DNA of 39,958 bases from Flavobacterium rivuli WB 3.3-2 = DSM 21788 (GTDB lineage Bacteria > Bacteroidota > Bacteroidia > Flavobacteriales > Flavobacteriaceae). The stretch covers positions 1 through 39,958 of the forward strand of contig NZ_KB899983.1 in NCBI RefSeq assembly GCF_000378485.1. The letters run 5' to 3'. Below, piece after piece: positions 31,800-39,958 of the stretch (its first letter is position 1; each line of letters begins with the position of its first letter). The notes below the pieces were generated by a model that was not told the origin of the DNA, made no database searches, and saw only the letters and a list, made by a program, of their open reading frames with translations. The translations under genes were made by a program, and so were the position numbers.

Positions 31800-34700
31800 A
31801 TGAATAACATTACTTTTTTTAAGCCTAAAATTATTTTTCAGGGCTGTTTACTGGCTCTTTGCCTAAGTGGCGGAAGCTATAAGGCAATGGCAATGGATAC
31901 TGCTATAAAAAGCGCCTATTTTCAAAATGTTGTAAAAGGAAAAGTAGTTTCCGGTACAGATAAGCTGCCTCTTCCTGGGGTTACAGTACTAATAAAAGGT
32001 ACTACAAATGCTGCTACGACTGATATAGATGGTAACTTCGAAATTGCTGCAGCACCCGGCACAGTACTTGTATTTAGCAGTATTGGTTTTGCGGCTCAGG
32101 AGTTTACTGTAGGTAGCCAGACAAACATATCAATAACCCTTACAGAAGATGTAAAAAACCTCGAAGAGGTGGTAGTTGTAGGTTACGGTACTAAAAAGAA
32201 AGCTACATTAACAGGCTCTGTAGGAGAAATAAACGGTAAAGATGTGGCTAAAAGCCCTGCTGTAAATATCTCTAATGGTTTAGCAGGCCGTATATCGGGT
32301 GTAGTTGCCAGCAATAGGGGTGGTGAACCGGGTTATGATGATTCCAGTATCACTATCAGGGGTCTTGGTACTACCGGTAATGCAGATGTACTTGTAGTAG
32401 TTGATGGTATTCCTGGCCAAGTAGGTGGTTTAAGCCGCTTATCAGCTCAGGAAATTGAAAGTATTACTGTACTTAAAGATGCATCGGCAGCTATTTATGG
32501 TAGCCGTGCTGCAAATGGTGTAATACTTGTTACCACTAAAAAAGGTAAAAAAGGTTCTAAAACTACGGTTAATTATAGCTTTGACCAAGGTTTTTCGTCG
32601 CCAACACGCCTTCCGGACATGGCAGATGCCGCCACTTATGGAACAATACAAAATGAAATTGCATATTACAACAGACCAACTCTGGGAATGAACCAGATCT
32701 ATTCTGACAGCGATATTCAGCAATTCCGCGATGGATCAGATCCTCTTGGGCACCCTAATACCGACTGGGCTAAAGCAGCATTAAAGAAAACTTCGTTACA
32801 AAGCCAGCATAACCTTAATATACAGGGTGGCAGCGAGAATACTAACTATTTTTTCTCGTTAGGTAAATTATCTCAGGAAGGGCTTTATAAAAATGGCGTT
32901 GCAAATTACGACCAGTTTAACGTAAGGACTAACATAGATACCAATATTGGTAAAAGACTTAAAGTTGGTGTATCATTATCAGGCCGTAAAGAAGACAGGC
33001 AGTTCCCTATACAAAGTGCAGGAAATATTTTCCGTGCTATTTATAGGGCATACCCTACAGTAGCTGCAATATATCCTAATGGTTTGCCATCAAGAGGTAT
33101 AGAAGGTAGCAATCCGCTTATAGATGCCTCAAGAACTGCAGGTATTAACAATAACCCTACGTATGTATTCAACGGTATATTAAGAGGTAGCTTTGATTTT
33201 GGAGCAGGTTTCTCTGCAGATGGTTTCTTCTCTACAGATGTTAGCCAAAGCACTACTAAAAGTTTTGCAACACCTTTTACATTGTATGATTATAACAGGG
33301 CAACAGGCAACTATGATCCATTCTTACTTGGTGGTGGTGCAGACCAGCAAGGGTCATTATACCAGGCACAAAGAAATATTGAGCAAACTGTAGCTAATAT
33401 AAAAATAAACTTTAAACGCAAGTTTGGAGAGCACAGTGTAGATGCTTTTGTAGCTTATGAGCAAAGTGAAAATAAAGACAGTAACTTTAATGCAACACGA
33501 CTTCACTTCCCAACAACTGCTTTGCCGGAGCTATCTCAGGGTGGCGCAGCCGGTACAGATGCAAGAAATGGTGGTTCGTCATTAAACTTTACAAGGTTAA
33601 GTTACATAAGCCGTATTGCTTATGATTATAAAGAAAAATACCTTTTAGACCTTCAGGCAAGGGTAGACGGTTCATCAATTTTCCCGAAAGGTAACCAGTA
33701 TGGTTTCTTCCCATCAATATCGGGTGGATACAGGATATCTAAAGAAAACTGGTTTAATACAGAAGGCTTTATTAACGATCTTAAAGTACGTGCCTCATGG
33801 GGTAAATTAGGTAATGATGCCGTGGGTAATTTCCAGTACTTTAATAATTACGGATTTAACAACAGAAATGTTATTGGTGGTAACTTAGCTTCGGGTATCG
33901 ACCTTATAAAGCTTGCTAACCCTAACATTACATGGGAGGTTGCAACAAAAACTGATATTGGTATTAATGCAACATTCCTGAAAAATTTCACCTTTGAAGC
34001 GGTTTATTTTATGCAGGACAGGACAAAATTGCTTCAGGCCAGGAATGCATCGTTACCAGGTTCAACAGGTATTGTTAACCCTTTCGGATCAGACCCTTTA
34101 GTACCATCTGAAAATATTGGTAAAATGGAAAACAACGGTTTCGAAACTACATTGGGTTACAGGCATAATGGTGAATTTAGCTGGGGAGTATCGGGTAACT
34201 TTACCTATACCCAAAATAAAATACAGTATATAGATGAGGCACCGGGCGTTTTAGATTATCAAAGACAAACAGGACGCCAAATAGGTACTTATCTTTTATA
34301 TCAAACTGCGGGTATATTCAGGACGCAGGAACAGCTTGATGCAACTCCACACGTTCCCGGAGCAAATTTGGGCGACCTTATTTACCAGGATACAAATGGC
34401 GACGGCGTTATTAATCCTGATGATAGAATAATGAGTAAATACAGTAACTTGCCACGTATGGTATTTGGCCTTAACCTAGATGCAGCATACAAAAACTTTG
34501 ATATTTCGGTATTGTTTGCAGGTCAGGCACAAGTAAGCCAGTATATCTTAACAGAGTCTGGTACAACAGGAAACTTTTACAGCACTTGGGCAGATAACAG
34601 GTGGAGCCCTTCAAACCCTAACGGTTCGTATCCTAAAGTTAGCGAAAGCTCTGGATCTTCTATAAGCGGTGGTAATTTCAGAAACAATTTCTGGTTACAG

Positions 34701-34922
34701 GATGCCTCATTTGTAAGGCTTAAAAATGTACAGGTAGGTTTTACATTACCTAAAGATATTACCGAAAAATATGGCATTGCTAACTTCAGGATGTATCTAA
34801 GTGCGTTTAACTTATTTACTATAACTGATTTTAAAGACTTTGACCCGGAAACTAACAGTGAGAACGGACAGTTTTATCCGCAGCAAAAAATTGTGAACTT
34901 TGGCTTTAACGTTCAATTCTAA
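31800..34922 (+). CDS. SusC/RagA-family TonB-linked outer membrane transporter
   Basis: A 1040-residue outer membrane protein that imports glycan oligomers using TonB energy. There is a signal peptide (about residues 1-30), a CarboxypepD-regulatory-like domain (about 42-115, VKGKVVSG, then TTDIDGNFEI), the SusC signature EEVVVVGYGTKKKATLTGS, a plug domain with IRGLGTTGNADVLVVVDGIP and SRAANGVILVTTKKG, and a long beta-barrel ending FGFNVQF with terminal Phe. It is followed by susD after 10 bases. Substrate not given by the sequence itself. Confidence 0.95.
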   Translation: MNNITFFKPKIIFQGCLLALCLSGGSYKAMAMDTAIKSAYFQNVVKGKVVSGTDKLPLPGVTVLIKGTTNAATTDIDGNFEIAAAPGTVLVFSSIGFAAQEFTVGSQTNISITLTEDVKNLEEVVVVGYGTKKKATLTGSVGEINGKDVAKSPAVNISNGLAGRISGVVASNRGGEPGYDDSSITIRGLGTTGNADVLVVVDGIPGQVGGLSRLSAQEIESITVLKDASAAIYGSRAANGVILVTTKKGKKGSKTTVNYSFDQGFSSPTRLPDMADAATYGTIQNEIAYYNRPTLGMNQIYSDSDIQQFRDGSDPLGHPNTDWAKAALKKTSLQSQHNLNIQGGSENTNYFFSLGKLSQEGLYKNGVANYDQFNVRTNIDTNIGKRLKVGVSLSGRKEDRQFPIQSAGNIFRAIYRAYPTVAAIYPNGLPSRGIEGSNPLIDASRTAGINNNPTYVFNGILRGSFDFGAGFSADGFFSTDVSQSTTKSFATPFTLYDYNRATGNYDPFLLGGGADQQGSLYQAQRNIEQTVANIKINFKRKFGEHSVDAFVAYEQSENKDSNFNATRLHFPTTALPELSQGGAAGTDARNGGSSLNFTRLSYISRIAYDYKEKYLLDLQARVDGSSIFPKGNQYGFFPSISGGYRISKENWFNTEGFINDLKVRASWGKLGNDAVGNFQYFNNYGFNNRNVIGGNLASGIDLIKLANPNITWEVATKTDIGINATFLKNFTFEAVYFMQDRTKLLQARNASLPGSTGIVNPFGSDPLVPSENIGKMENNGFETTLGYRHNGEFSWGVSGNFTYTQNKIQYIDEAPGVLDYQRQTGRQIGTYLLYQTAGIFRTQEQLDATPHVPGANLGDLIYQDTNGDGVINPDDRIMSKYSNLPRMVFGLNLDAAYKNFDISVLFAGQAQVSQYILTESGTTGNFYSTWADNRWSPSNPNGSYPKVSESSGSSISGGNFRNNFWLQDASFVRLKNVQVGFTLPKDITEKYGIANFRMYLSAFNLFTITDFKDFDPETNSENGQFYPQQKIVNFGFNVQF

Positions 34923-34932
34923 AAATTACACT

Positions 34933-36666
34933 ATGAAAAATAATAATATATTTAAACTTGTCCTGTGTGGTATTACAGCTTGTGCTGTGCTTACAGGCTG
35001 TGAGAAAGATTTTCTCGAAATTACACCCACAGACCGTTTATCGGATGCAGCCATTCTTGCCGATTCTACGTTGTTTGAAGCTTATGTAACTAACCGTTAT
35101 ATTGGCGTTAAACTTACAAACAAAGAAGGAGACTCTAACCAGCCGGGTTTTGGCCGTGGGTTTGAGTACGGTATGTGGAGCTCTCTTACAGATGAGTCTA
35201 TTTACAACAATAATGATGATACCTGGTTAATACAACAAGGTCAGCTTGCTCCTGAAAATCTTGGTATTGCAGGTGTTTTCTGGGCAAGGAGTTACCGTAG
35301 CATTCGTGAAATTAATTATGCGCTTAACAATATTGACCAGGTTAATATGAGTGAGGGCCGTAAAAACCGCCTAATTGCAGAACTTAAATTCATAAGGGCT
35401 TTCCGTTACCATGACCTTATAAGAAACTATGGTAAAGTAGTACTTATGGGCGACAGGGTAGTGGAATTAGGAGAAAATTATCAGGACCCTATTAATTTTG
35501 ACCGTAAGTCTATAGATGAGGCAATGACGTATGTAATTGCCCAGCTTGACGAAGCTGCTGCAGGCCTGCCTGTAGCTAACAGCAATAATTATGGCGAAGG
35601 CAGGGCTACAAAAGGAGCCGCACTTGGTCTTAAATCAAGGTTATTACTATATGCTGCAAGCCCACTTTATACAGGTGGTTCTGGCAGTGCTCAAAAATGG
35701 GCTGCTGCTGCACAGGCTGCAAAAGATGTAATGAACATGGGTGTTTACAACCTTTATCAGGGTGGTTATACTGAGTTGTTTACAAACGAACAAAGTAATT
35801 CAGAATACATTTTTGCAAGGTTCTATAACCTTACAGGACGTCACTTAGCATTAGAAATTGCTAACGGGCCAAACGGTTATGGTGGCTGGGGCGGTAACGT
35901 GCCGTTACAAAACCTTGTAGACGATTATGAAATGACCGATGGTAGCTCATTTAGCTGGAATAATACTGCACAGGCAACTGCTCCTTATGCTAACAGAGAT
36001 CCTCGTTTTGCTGCAACTGTTCTTTATGATGGTGCACCATACCGCGAGAGGACTGTGGAAACATATAAATCAATTAATAATGCACCTATATCTGAAGGAG
36101 GTTATCCTGATGGTCAGGACAGCCCGGGAGGACGTGATAACTGGAACACAAGTAAAACAGGTTACTACCTAAGGAAATTTATTCGTGAAGACTTACCTAT
36201 TATTAACCCTTGGGAAGTAGCAGGTGTACAAAACTGGATATACATGCGTTATGCAGAAATATTGCTTAACTATGCTGAAGCTCAAAATGAAGCGGCAGGT
36301 CCTGACGCTTCTGTGTACGAAGCTATAAATTCAATCCGTAGCAGGTCGAGTGTTGGAATGCCGGCTTTGCCTGCAGGGTTAACACAATCTGAAATGCGTA
36401 CCCGTATTCAGCATGAAAGAAGGATTGAACTTGCTTTTGAAGAGCACCGTTATTATGATGTAAGAAGGTGGAAAATAGCAGATGTTACTGAAAACAAGCC
36501 TGCACAGGGTATAAATATTGTTAGGGCGCTTGATGGCACCAAAACATATTCTGTATTTACCGCATTGGCTGGTAAAAGCTTCCAGACCAAACATTACTGG
36601 CTGCCAATACCGAGATTTGAGATACTGGCTTCTGACAATCAGTTAGAGCAAAATCCAGAATATTAA
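34933..36666 (+). CDS. SusD/RagB-family glycan-binding lipoprotein
   Basis: A 577-residue surface lipoprotein that caps the SusC transporter and binds glycans. The lipobox ends AVLTGC with Cys23. Features are the LEITPTDRLS start, the tetratricopeptide-like repeats (NRLIAELKFIRAFRYHDLI), KGAALGLKSRLLLYAASPLY, the C-terminal RYAEILLNYAEAQNEA, and QHERRIELAFEEHRYYDVRRWK. The frame is open from 34900, overlapping susC, but ATG 34933 gives the signal peptide. A hairpin follows at 36674, so later genes may be expressed less. Confidence 0.95.
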   Translation: MKNNNIFKLVLCGITACAVLTGCEKDFLEITPTDRLSDAAILADSTLFEAYVTNRYIGVKLTNKEGDSNQPGFGRGFEYGMWSSLTDESIYNNNDDTWLIQQGQLAPENLGIAGVFWARSYRSIREINYALNNIDQVNMSEGRKNRLIAELKFIRAFRYHDLIRNYGKVVLMGDRVVELGENYQDPINFDRKSIDEAMTYVIAQLDEAAAGLPVANSNNYGEGRATKGAALGLKSRLLLYAASPLYTGGSGSAQKWAAAAQAAKDVMNMGVYNLYQGGYTELFTNEQSNSEYIFARFYNLTGRHLALEIANGPNGYGGWGGNVPLQNLVDDYEMTDGSSFSWNNTAQATAPYANRDPRFAATVLYDGAPYRERTVETYKSINNAPISEGGYPDGQDSPGGRDNWNTSKTGYYLRKFIREDLPIINPWEVAGVQNWIYMRYAEILLNYAEAQNEAAGPDASVYEAINSIRSRSSVGMPALPAGLTQSEMRTRIQHERRIELAFEEHRYYDVRRWKIADVTENKPAQGINIVRALDGTKTYSVFTALAGKSFQTKHYWLPIPRFEILASDNQLEQNPEY

Positions 36667-36673
36667 TTGTAAC

Positions 36674-36705
36674 GCCGGAGAGCCTTTAAAAGTTCTCCGG
36701 CTTTA
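36674..36705 (+). terminator. Weak terminator/attenuator between susD and GH30
   Basis: GCCGGAGA (36674-36681) pairs with TCTCCGGC (36694-36701), followed by TTTAT, a short and interrupted T run. It may let part of the transcription pass into the enzyme genes. Confidence 0.55.
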
Positions 36706-36732
36706 TAACTTTATAACATTCCATACCTCATT

Positions 36733-38301
36733 ATGAAATATAAAAATACAGGACTTCGGTTTCTGTCTTTAGCAGTATTTGCAGCTTATGCTTCGTGCGG
36801 CAGCAGCGATGTTGCTAAAAACGAGAGCGCCGAAATACTTACTGCAACTGTAAATTTAAATATAGATGATGCTACAGCTTACCAAACTATAGAACATTTT
36901 GGTGCATCTGATGCCTGGTCATGCCAGTTTGTGGGCAACTGGCCGGATGCTAAAAAGAATGCAATGGCAGATTTGTTATTCAGCCAAAAAAATGATGCTA
37001 ATGGTAACCCACTTGGTATAGGTTTGTCGCTTTGGCGTTTTAACGTTGGTGCAGGCAGTGCAGAGCAGGGAGCTAACAGCGGTATAGGTGATGAGTGGCG
37101 CAGGGCTGAATCTTTTTTGCAACCTAACGGCGAGTACGACTGGAAAAGACAGCAGGGGCAGGTTTGGTTTGCCAATGCGGCAAAACAGCGCAACGTTAAC
37201 AATTTACTTATATTTCCTAACAGCCCGCCGGTGTCATTAACACGCAATGGTAAAGCTTTCGCAAATGCCGGGGCACAGTCTAACCTTGACTCTTCTAAAT
37301 TTGATGCTTACGCCGAATATCTTGCAACAGTAACAAAGGGAATACAAAATTTAGGACTTAATGTAAATTACATAAGCCCTATGAATGAGCCCCAATGGGA
37401 CTGGAGCGATGGAGGGCAGGAAGGTACACCGTTTTATAATAATGAAATAGCACCTATTGTAAAAGCACTAAACAAAAAGCTGGAAGATAAAAAGATAACG
37501 TCTAAAATTAATATTGCCGAAGCCGGACAGATAAACTACCTGTATGAGGAACATAACAGGCCGGGGAGGGCAAGCCAGGTTAATAACTTTTTTGTAAAAG
37601 GCTCAGCAAATTATGTGGGTGGACTATCTCATGTAGATAATTCTATATCAGGGCACAGTTACTTCACAACATCGCCATTTGCAACGTCAGTTTCCCAAAG
37701 AGAGCAGCTTGCCAATACAGTAAAACAGGTTCCCGAACTTAAATACTGGATGTCAGAATATTGCATACTTGGCGATAATGATGGCGAAATTAACGGTAAT
37801 GGTCGTGACCTTACCATTAATGCTGCATTATATTTAGCACGCACCATTCATACAGATATTGCTGTGGCACAGGCTACAGCATGGCACTGGTGGGTAGCTA
37901 TTTCTCCTTACGATTACAAGGATGGGCTTATTTATATAGACAAGCAAAAAGAGGATGGCAATTTTTACGAAAGTAAAATGCTATGGGGCTTCGGCAATTA
38001 CAGCCGTTTTATAAGACCCGGCTATACAAGAGTAAAAATAGATAATCTTCAAAACAGCAATGTAAATAAGGATTTCCTATTTTCAGCTTATAAAGACCCC
38101 GCTACAGGTAAACTTGTGACGGTAATAATAAATTCCGGTAGCGAAGCTGTCCCGGTTAATCTTAAGCATAAAGGAACAGGGCTTAAAAAATTAAATTTTT
38201 ACGTAACATCGGGCGATAAAAACCTGCGGTTACAAAAAATAGAAGCTAAAAAGCCATTTGTAGTGCCTGCAAAATCTATAGTTACCATAGTTACACAATA
38301 A
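36733..38301 (+). CDS. GH30-family glycoside hydrolase, likely endo-beta-1,6-galactanase
   Basis: A 522-residue lipoprotein or secreted enzyme (signal with Cys22, AAYASCGSS, followed by an acidic stretch often seen in surface lipoproteins). It has a GH30 barrel: QTIEHFGASDAWS, acid/base Glu219 in SPMNEPQWDW, nucleophile Glu342 in WMSEYCILG, and WHWWVAISPYDYKDG, with a C-terminal beta-sandwich (VTVIINSGSEAVPV). The NEPQWDWSDGGQEGTPFYN stretch resembles the PF14587-type GH30 enzymes, which include endo-beta-1,6-galactanases of type II arabinogalactan. Other GH30 activities remain possible. It lies 66 bases after susD and 53 bases before the GH2 gene. Confidence 0.85.
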   Translation: MKYKNTGLRFLSLAVFAAYASCGSSDVAKNESAEILTATVNLNIDDATAYQTIEHFGASDAWSCQFVGNWPDAKKNAMADLLFSQKNDANGNPLGIGLSLWRFNVGAGSAEQGANSGIGDEWRRAESFLQPNGEYDWKRQQGQVWFANAAKQRNVNNLLIFPNSPPVSLTRNGKAFANAGAQSNLDSSKFDAYAEYLATVTKGIQNLGLNVNYISPMNEPQWDWSDGGQEGTPFYNNEIAPIVKALNKKLEDKKITSKINIAEAGQINYLYEEHNRPGRASQVNNFFVKGSANYVGGLSHVDNSISGHSYFTTSPFATSVSQREQLANTVKQVPELKYWMSEYCILGDNDGEINGNGRDLTINAALYLARTIHTDIAVAQATAWHWWVAISPYDYKDGLIYIDKQKEDGNFYESKMLWGFGNYSRFIRPGYTRVKIDNLQNSNVNKDFLFSAYKDPATGKLVTVIINSGSEAVPVNLKHKGTGLKKLNFYVTSGDKNLRLQKIEAKKPFVVPAKSIVTIVTQ

Positions 38302-38354
38302 TTTATATGCCAAAACGCTCAATTATTTTTTGAGGTAATATTAAACAATAATCA

Positions 38355-39958
38355 ATGAAAAAAAACAATCACTTTACTAAAACACTTGTATTACTTGTGC
38401 TAAGCCTTGCCTGGATACCGGGCTTTAGCCAGATATCTTTTGGCGATGCAAAAAAGATCAATGATGGCTGGAAGTTTAACCATGAAGATACCAAGAACGC
38501 CCAGGAAACAAAATTTGATGACAAAGAATGGCAGGCGATAGACCTTCCGCACGACTGGAGTATAAAAGGGCAGCTTAGCCCTACACTGGCAAGTGCGACA
38601 GGTTATTTGCCTGGTGGTATAGGCTGGTACCGTAAATACCTTAATGTGCCAAATGCACAAAAAGGCCAGAAAGTATATTTATATTTTGAAGGTGTTTACA
38701 ACAGGAGCGAAGTATTTGTAAATGGGCACTCTTTAGGAAAACGCCCTAACGGATATATTTCTTTTTCTTATGATGCTACACCATATATCAACTTTGGTGG
38801 AGACAATACCATTGCTGTAAGGGTAGACCACAGCAAAAGTGCCGATTCGCGCTGGTACACAGGCTCTGGTATATACCGCAACGTGTGGGTAGTTTATGCT
38901 AACCCGGTGCATATTGCACAGTGGGGTGTATATGCCTATCCTGAAGTTACTAAAGGTAATGGTGTACTTAACGTAGAGGTTGAAGTAGAAAATGGCTCAT
39001 CGTCTAAAGAAAGCGTTACCGTTGTAAATGAACTTATTGGCCCTGACGGAAAATCAGTTGCTAAAAGCTCGCAGAAACTTACTGCTGCGGCTGGTAAAAA
39101 CCAAAAGGTTACAACGCAGTTAAAGGTGAGCAACCCTAAATTATGGGATTTGAATAATGCTAACCTTTATAAACTGAAAACTACGGTTCTTAAAGGCAGT
39201 AAGCAAACTGATGCTACTACAACCACTACAGGTTTCCGCACCTTTACATTTGATGCCAATAAAGGGTTTGCCCTTAATGGGACATGGATGAAAGTTAAAG
39301 GGGTGTGTTTGCACCATGATGCAGGTGTATTAGGATCGGCAGTGCCAAGAGATGTTTGGAAGACAAGGCTTAAAACCCTTAAAGAAATAGGTGTTAATGC
39401 CATACGTACAAGCCACAACCCTGAGTCTCCTGATTTTTATGAACTTTGCGATGAGATAGGTTTACTTGTTTTAAACGAAGCGTATGATGAGTGGGAATAC
39501 CCTAAGCGTAAATGGCTTGAGGGATGGAACTATGGTACTCCGGGCTACGAAGGAAACTCTGATATTTTTGCCGACTGGGCCGAAAAAGACCTTGAAGATT
39601 TTGTGCGCCGCGACCGCAACCACCTGTCTGTATTTGCATGGAGTATAGGTAACGAGGTAGATTATCCTAACGACCCTTACTCGCACCCAATACTTGACGG
39701 TACTAAAGCAATGGGCTTTACGCAGGCTGCTTACGGTGGCTATAAAAAAGATGCCCCGGATGCTATGAGGCTTGGCGCTATTGCTAAACGCCTTGTTGCC
39801 GCGGTTAAAAAATATGACAAATCGCGCCCTACAACGGCAGGACTTGCAGGTGTAGCAATGAGTAACGAAACCGAATATCCCGGATTGCTTGATATTGCAG
39901 GTTACAACTATACAGAGAGCCGTTACAAATCTGACCACGAAAAATATCCTAACAGGGT
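38355..39958 (+). CDS. GH2-family glycoside hydrolase (beta-galactosidase-like), 5' part
   Basis: Open from the ATG at 38355 to the right edge, giving 534 complete codons; the end lies outside the window. It has a signal peptide (to about residue 25, SLAWIPGFSQ), the sugar-binding jelly-roll domain (DGWKFN, LPHDWSI, GIGWYRK, EGVYNRSEVFVNG, GSGIYRNVW), the immunoglobulin-like domain, and the start of the TIM barrel (GVCLHHDAGVLGSAVP, IRTSHNPESPDFYELCDEIGL). The acid/base Glu434 is in SIGNEVDYP. The nucleophile is beyond the edge. Beta-galactosidase is the likeliest activity; a beta-glucuronidase cannot be excluded. It belongs to the PUL operon. Confidence 0.93.
   Translation, partial: MKKNNHFTKTLVLLVLSLAWIPGFSQISFGDAKKINDGWKFNHEDTKNAQETKFDDKEWQAIDLPHDWSIKGQLSPTLASATGYLPGGIGWYRKYLNVPNAQKGQKVYLYFEGVYNRSEVFVNGHSLGKRPNGYISFSYDATPYINFGGDNTIAVRVDHSKSADSRWYTGSGIYRNVWVVYANPVHIAQWGVYAYPEVTKGNGVLNVEVEVENGSSSKESVTVVNELIGPDGKSVAKSSQKLTAAAGKNQKVTTQLKVSNPKLWDLNNANLYKLKTTVLKGSKQTDATTTTTGFRTFTFDANKGFALNGTWMKVKGVCLHHDAGVLGSAVPRDVWKTRLKTLKEIGVNAIRTSHNPESPDFYELCDEIGLLVLNEAYDEWEYPKRKWLEGWNYGTPGYEGNSDIFADWAEKDLEDFVRRDRNHLSVFAWSIGNEVDYPNDPYSHPILDGTKAMGFTQAAYGGYKKDAPDAMRLGAIAKRLVAAVKKYDKSRPTTAGLAGVAMSNETEYPGLLDIAGYNYTESRYKSDHEKYPNR

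Noticed and set aside
36674..36705. Full operon break between susD and the enzymes
   Set aside because: The T run is short and interrupted, spacing to the next gene is only 66 bases and no promoter was recognised in between, so a single operon with partial attenuation is more likely.

Overview
The window looks like a chromosomal segment from a Bacteroidota genome, most likely family Flavobacteriaceae (Flavobacterium or a close relative). The evidence is the AT-rich, low-GC codon usage, many TAnnTTTG-type -7 promoter elements in front of genes, a SusC/SusD pair with a hybrid two-component regulator, a GH97 enzyme, an IS1182-type transposase and few Shine-Dalgarno sites. No rRNA, tRNA or CRISPR array was recognised.

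Layout. (1) 1-2720: the 5' end of an IS1182-family transposase runs off the left edge, followed by small hypothetical proteins, among them a lipoprotein and a small membrane protein. (2) 2736-4868: a minus-strand group with a PRiA4_ORF3-like acidic protein and a NdpA-type nucleoid-associated protein. The whole space between them is filled by a 521-bp cassette that encodes a four-helix-bundle (23S rRNA intervening-sequence-type) protein and is flanked by inverted arrays of 8-nt repeat units. (3) 4981-8013: a gene-free inverted-repeat element, a LytTR response regulator, two tandem DoxX-like membrane proteins, a VOC protein and an unknown protein. (4) 8134-19118: minus-strand housekeeping genes: a ParD/ParE-type toxin-antitoxin pair directly upstream of uvrB, then pheT, a secreted GH97 alpha-glucosidase, and the ackA-pta acetate operon. 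(5) 19252-26905: another gene-free inverted-repeat element, a zinc alcohol dehydrogenase, an SF2 helicase under a 15-bp palindrome, a FAD/NAD(P)-binding protein with a patatin-like phospholipase, and an MsrB-MsrA fusion followed by a degenerate MsrA paralogue. (6) 27159-39958: a polysaccharide utilisation locus consisting of a hybrid two-component sensor (propeller, kinase, receiver, AraC HTH), SusC, SusD, a GH30 enzyme resembling endo-beta-1,6-galactanases, and a GH2 enzyme cut by the right edge.

How the genes work together. In the PUL the membrane sensor should detect a glycan fragment and activate the susCD promoter, probably through two identical 10-bp sites spaced 21 bp apart. SusC/D import the glycan and the GH30 and GH2 enzymes cut it. 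A beta-1,6-galactan such as type II arabinogalactan side chains is the best guess from the GH30, but this is an inference. Pta and AckA convert acetyl-CoA to acetate with ATP formation.

The most unusual material is the set of intergenic inverted-repeat elements. Two of the three share a strict 8-nt repeat grammar, and one of those carries the four-helix-bundle gene. They may be members of one family of mobile or RNA-folding cassettes. All calls come from reading the sequence; no database search was run.
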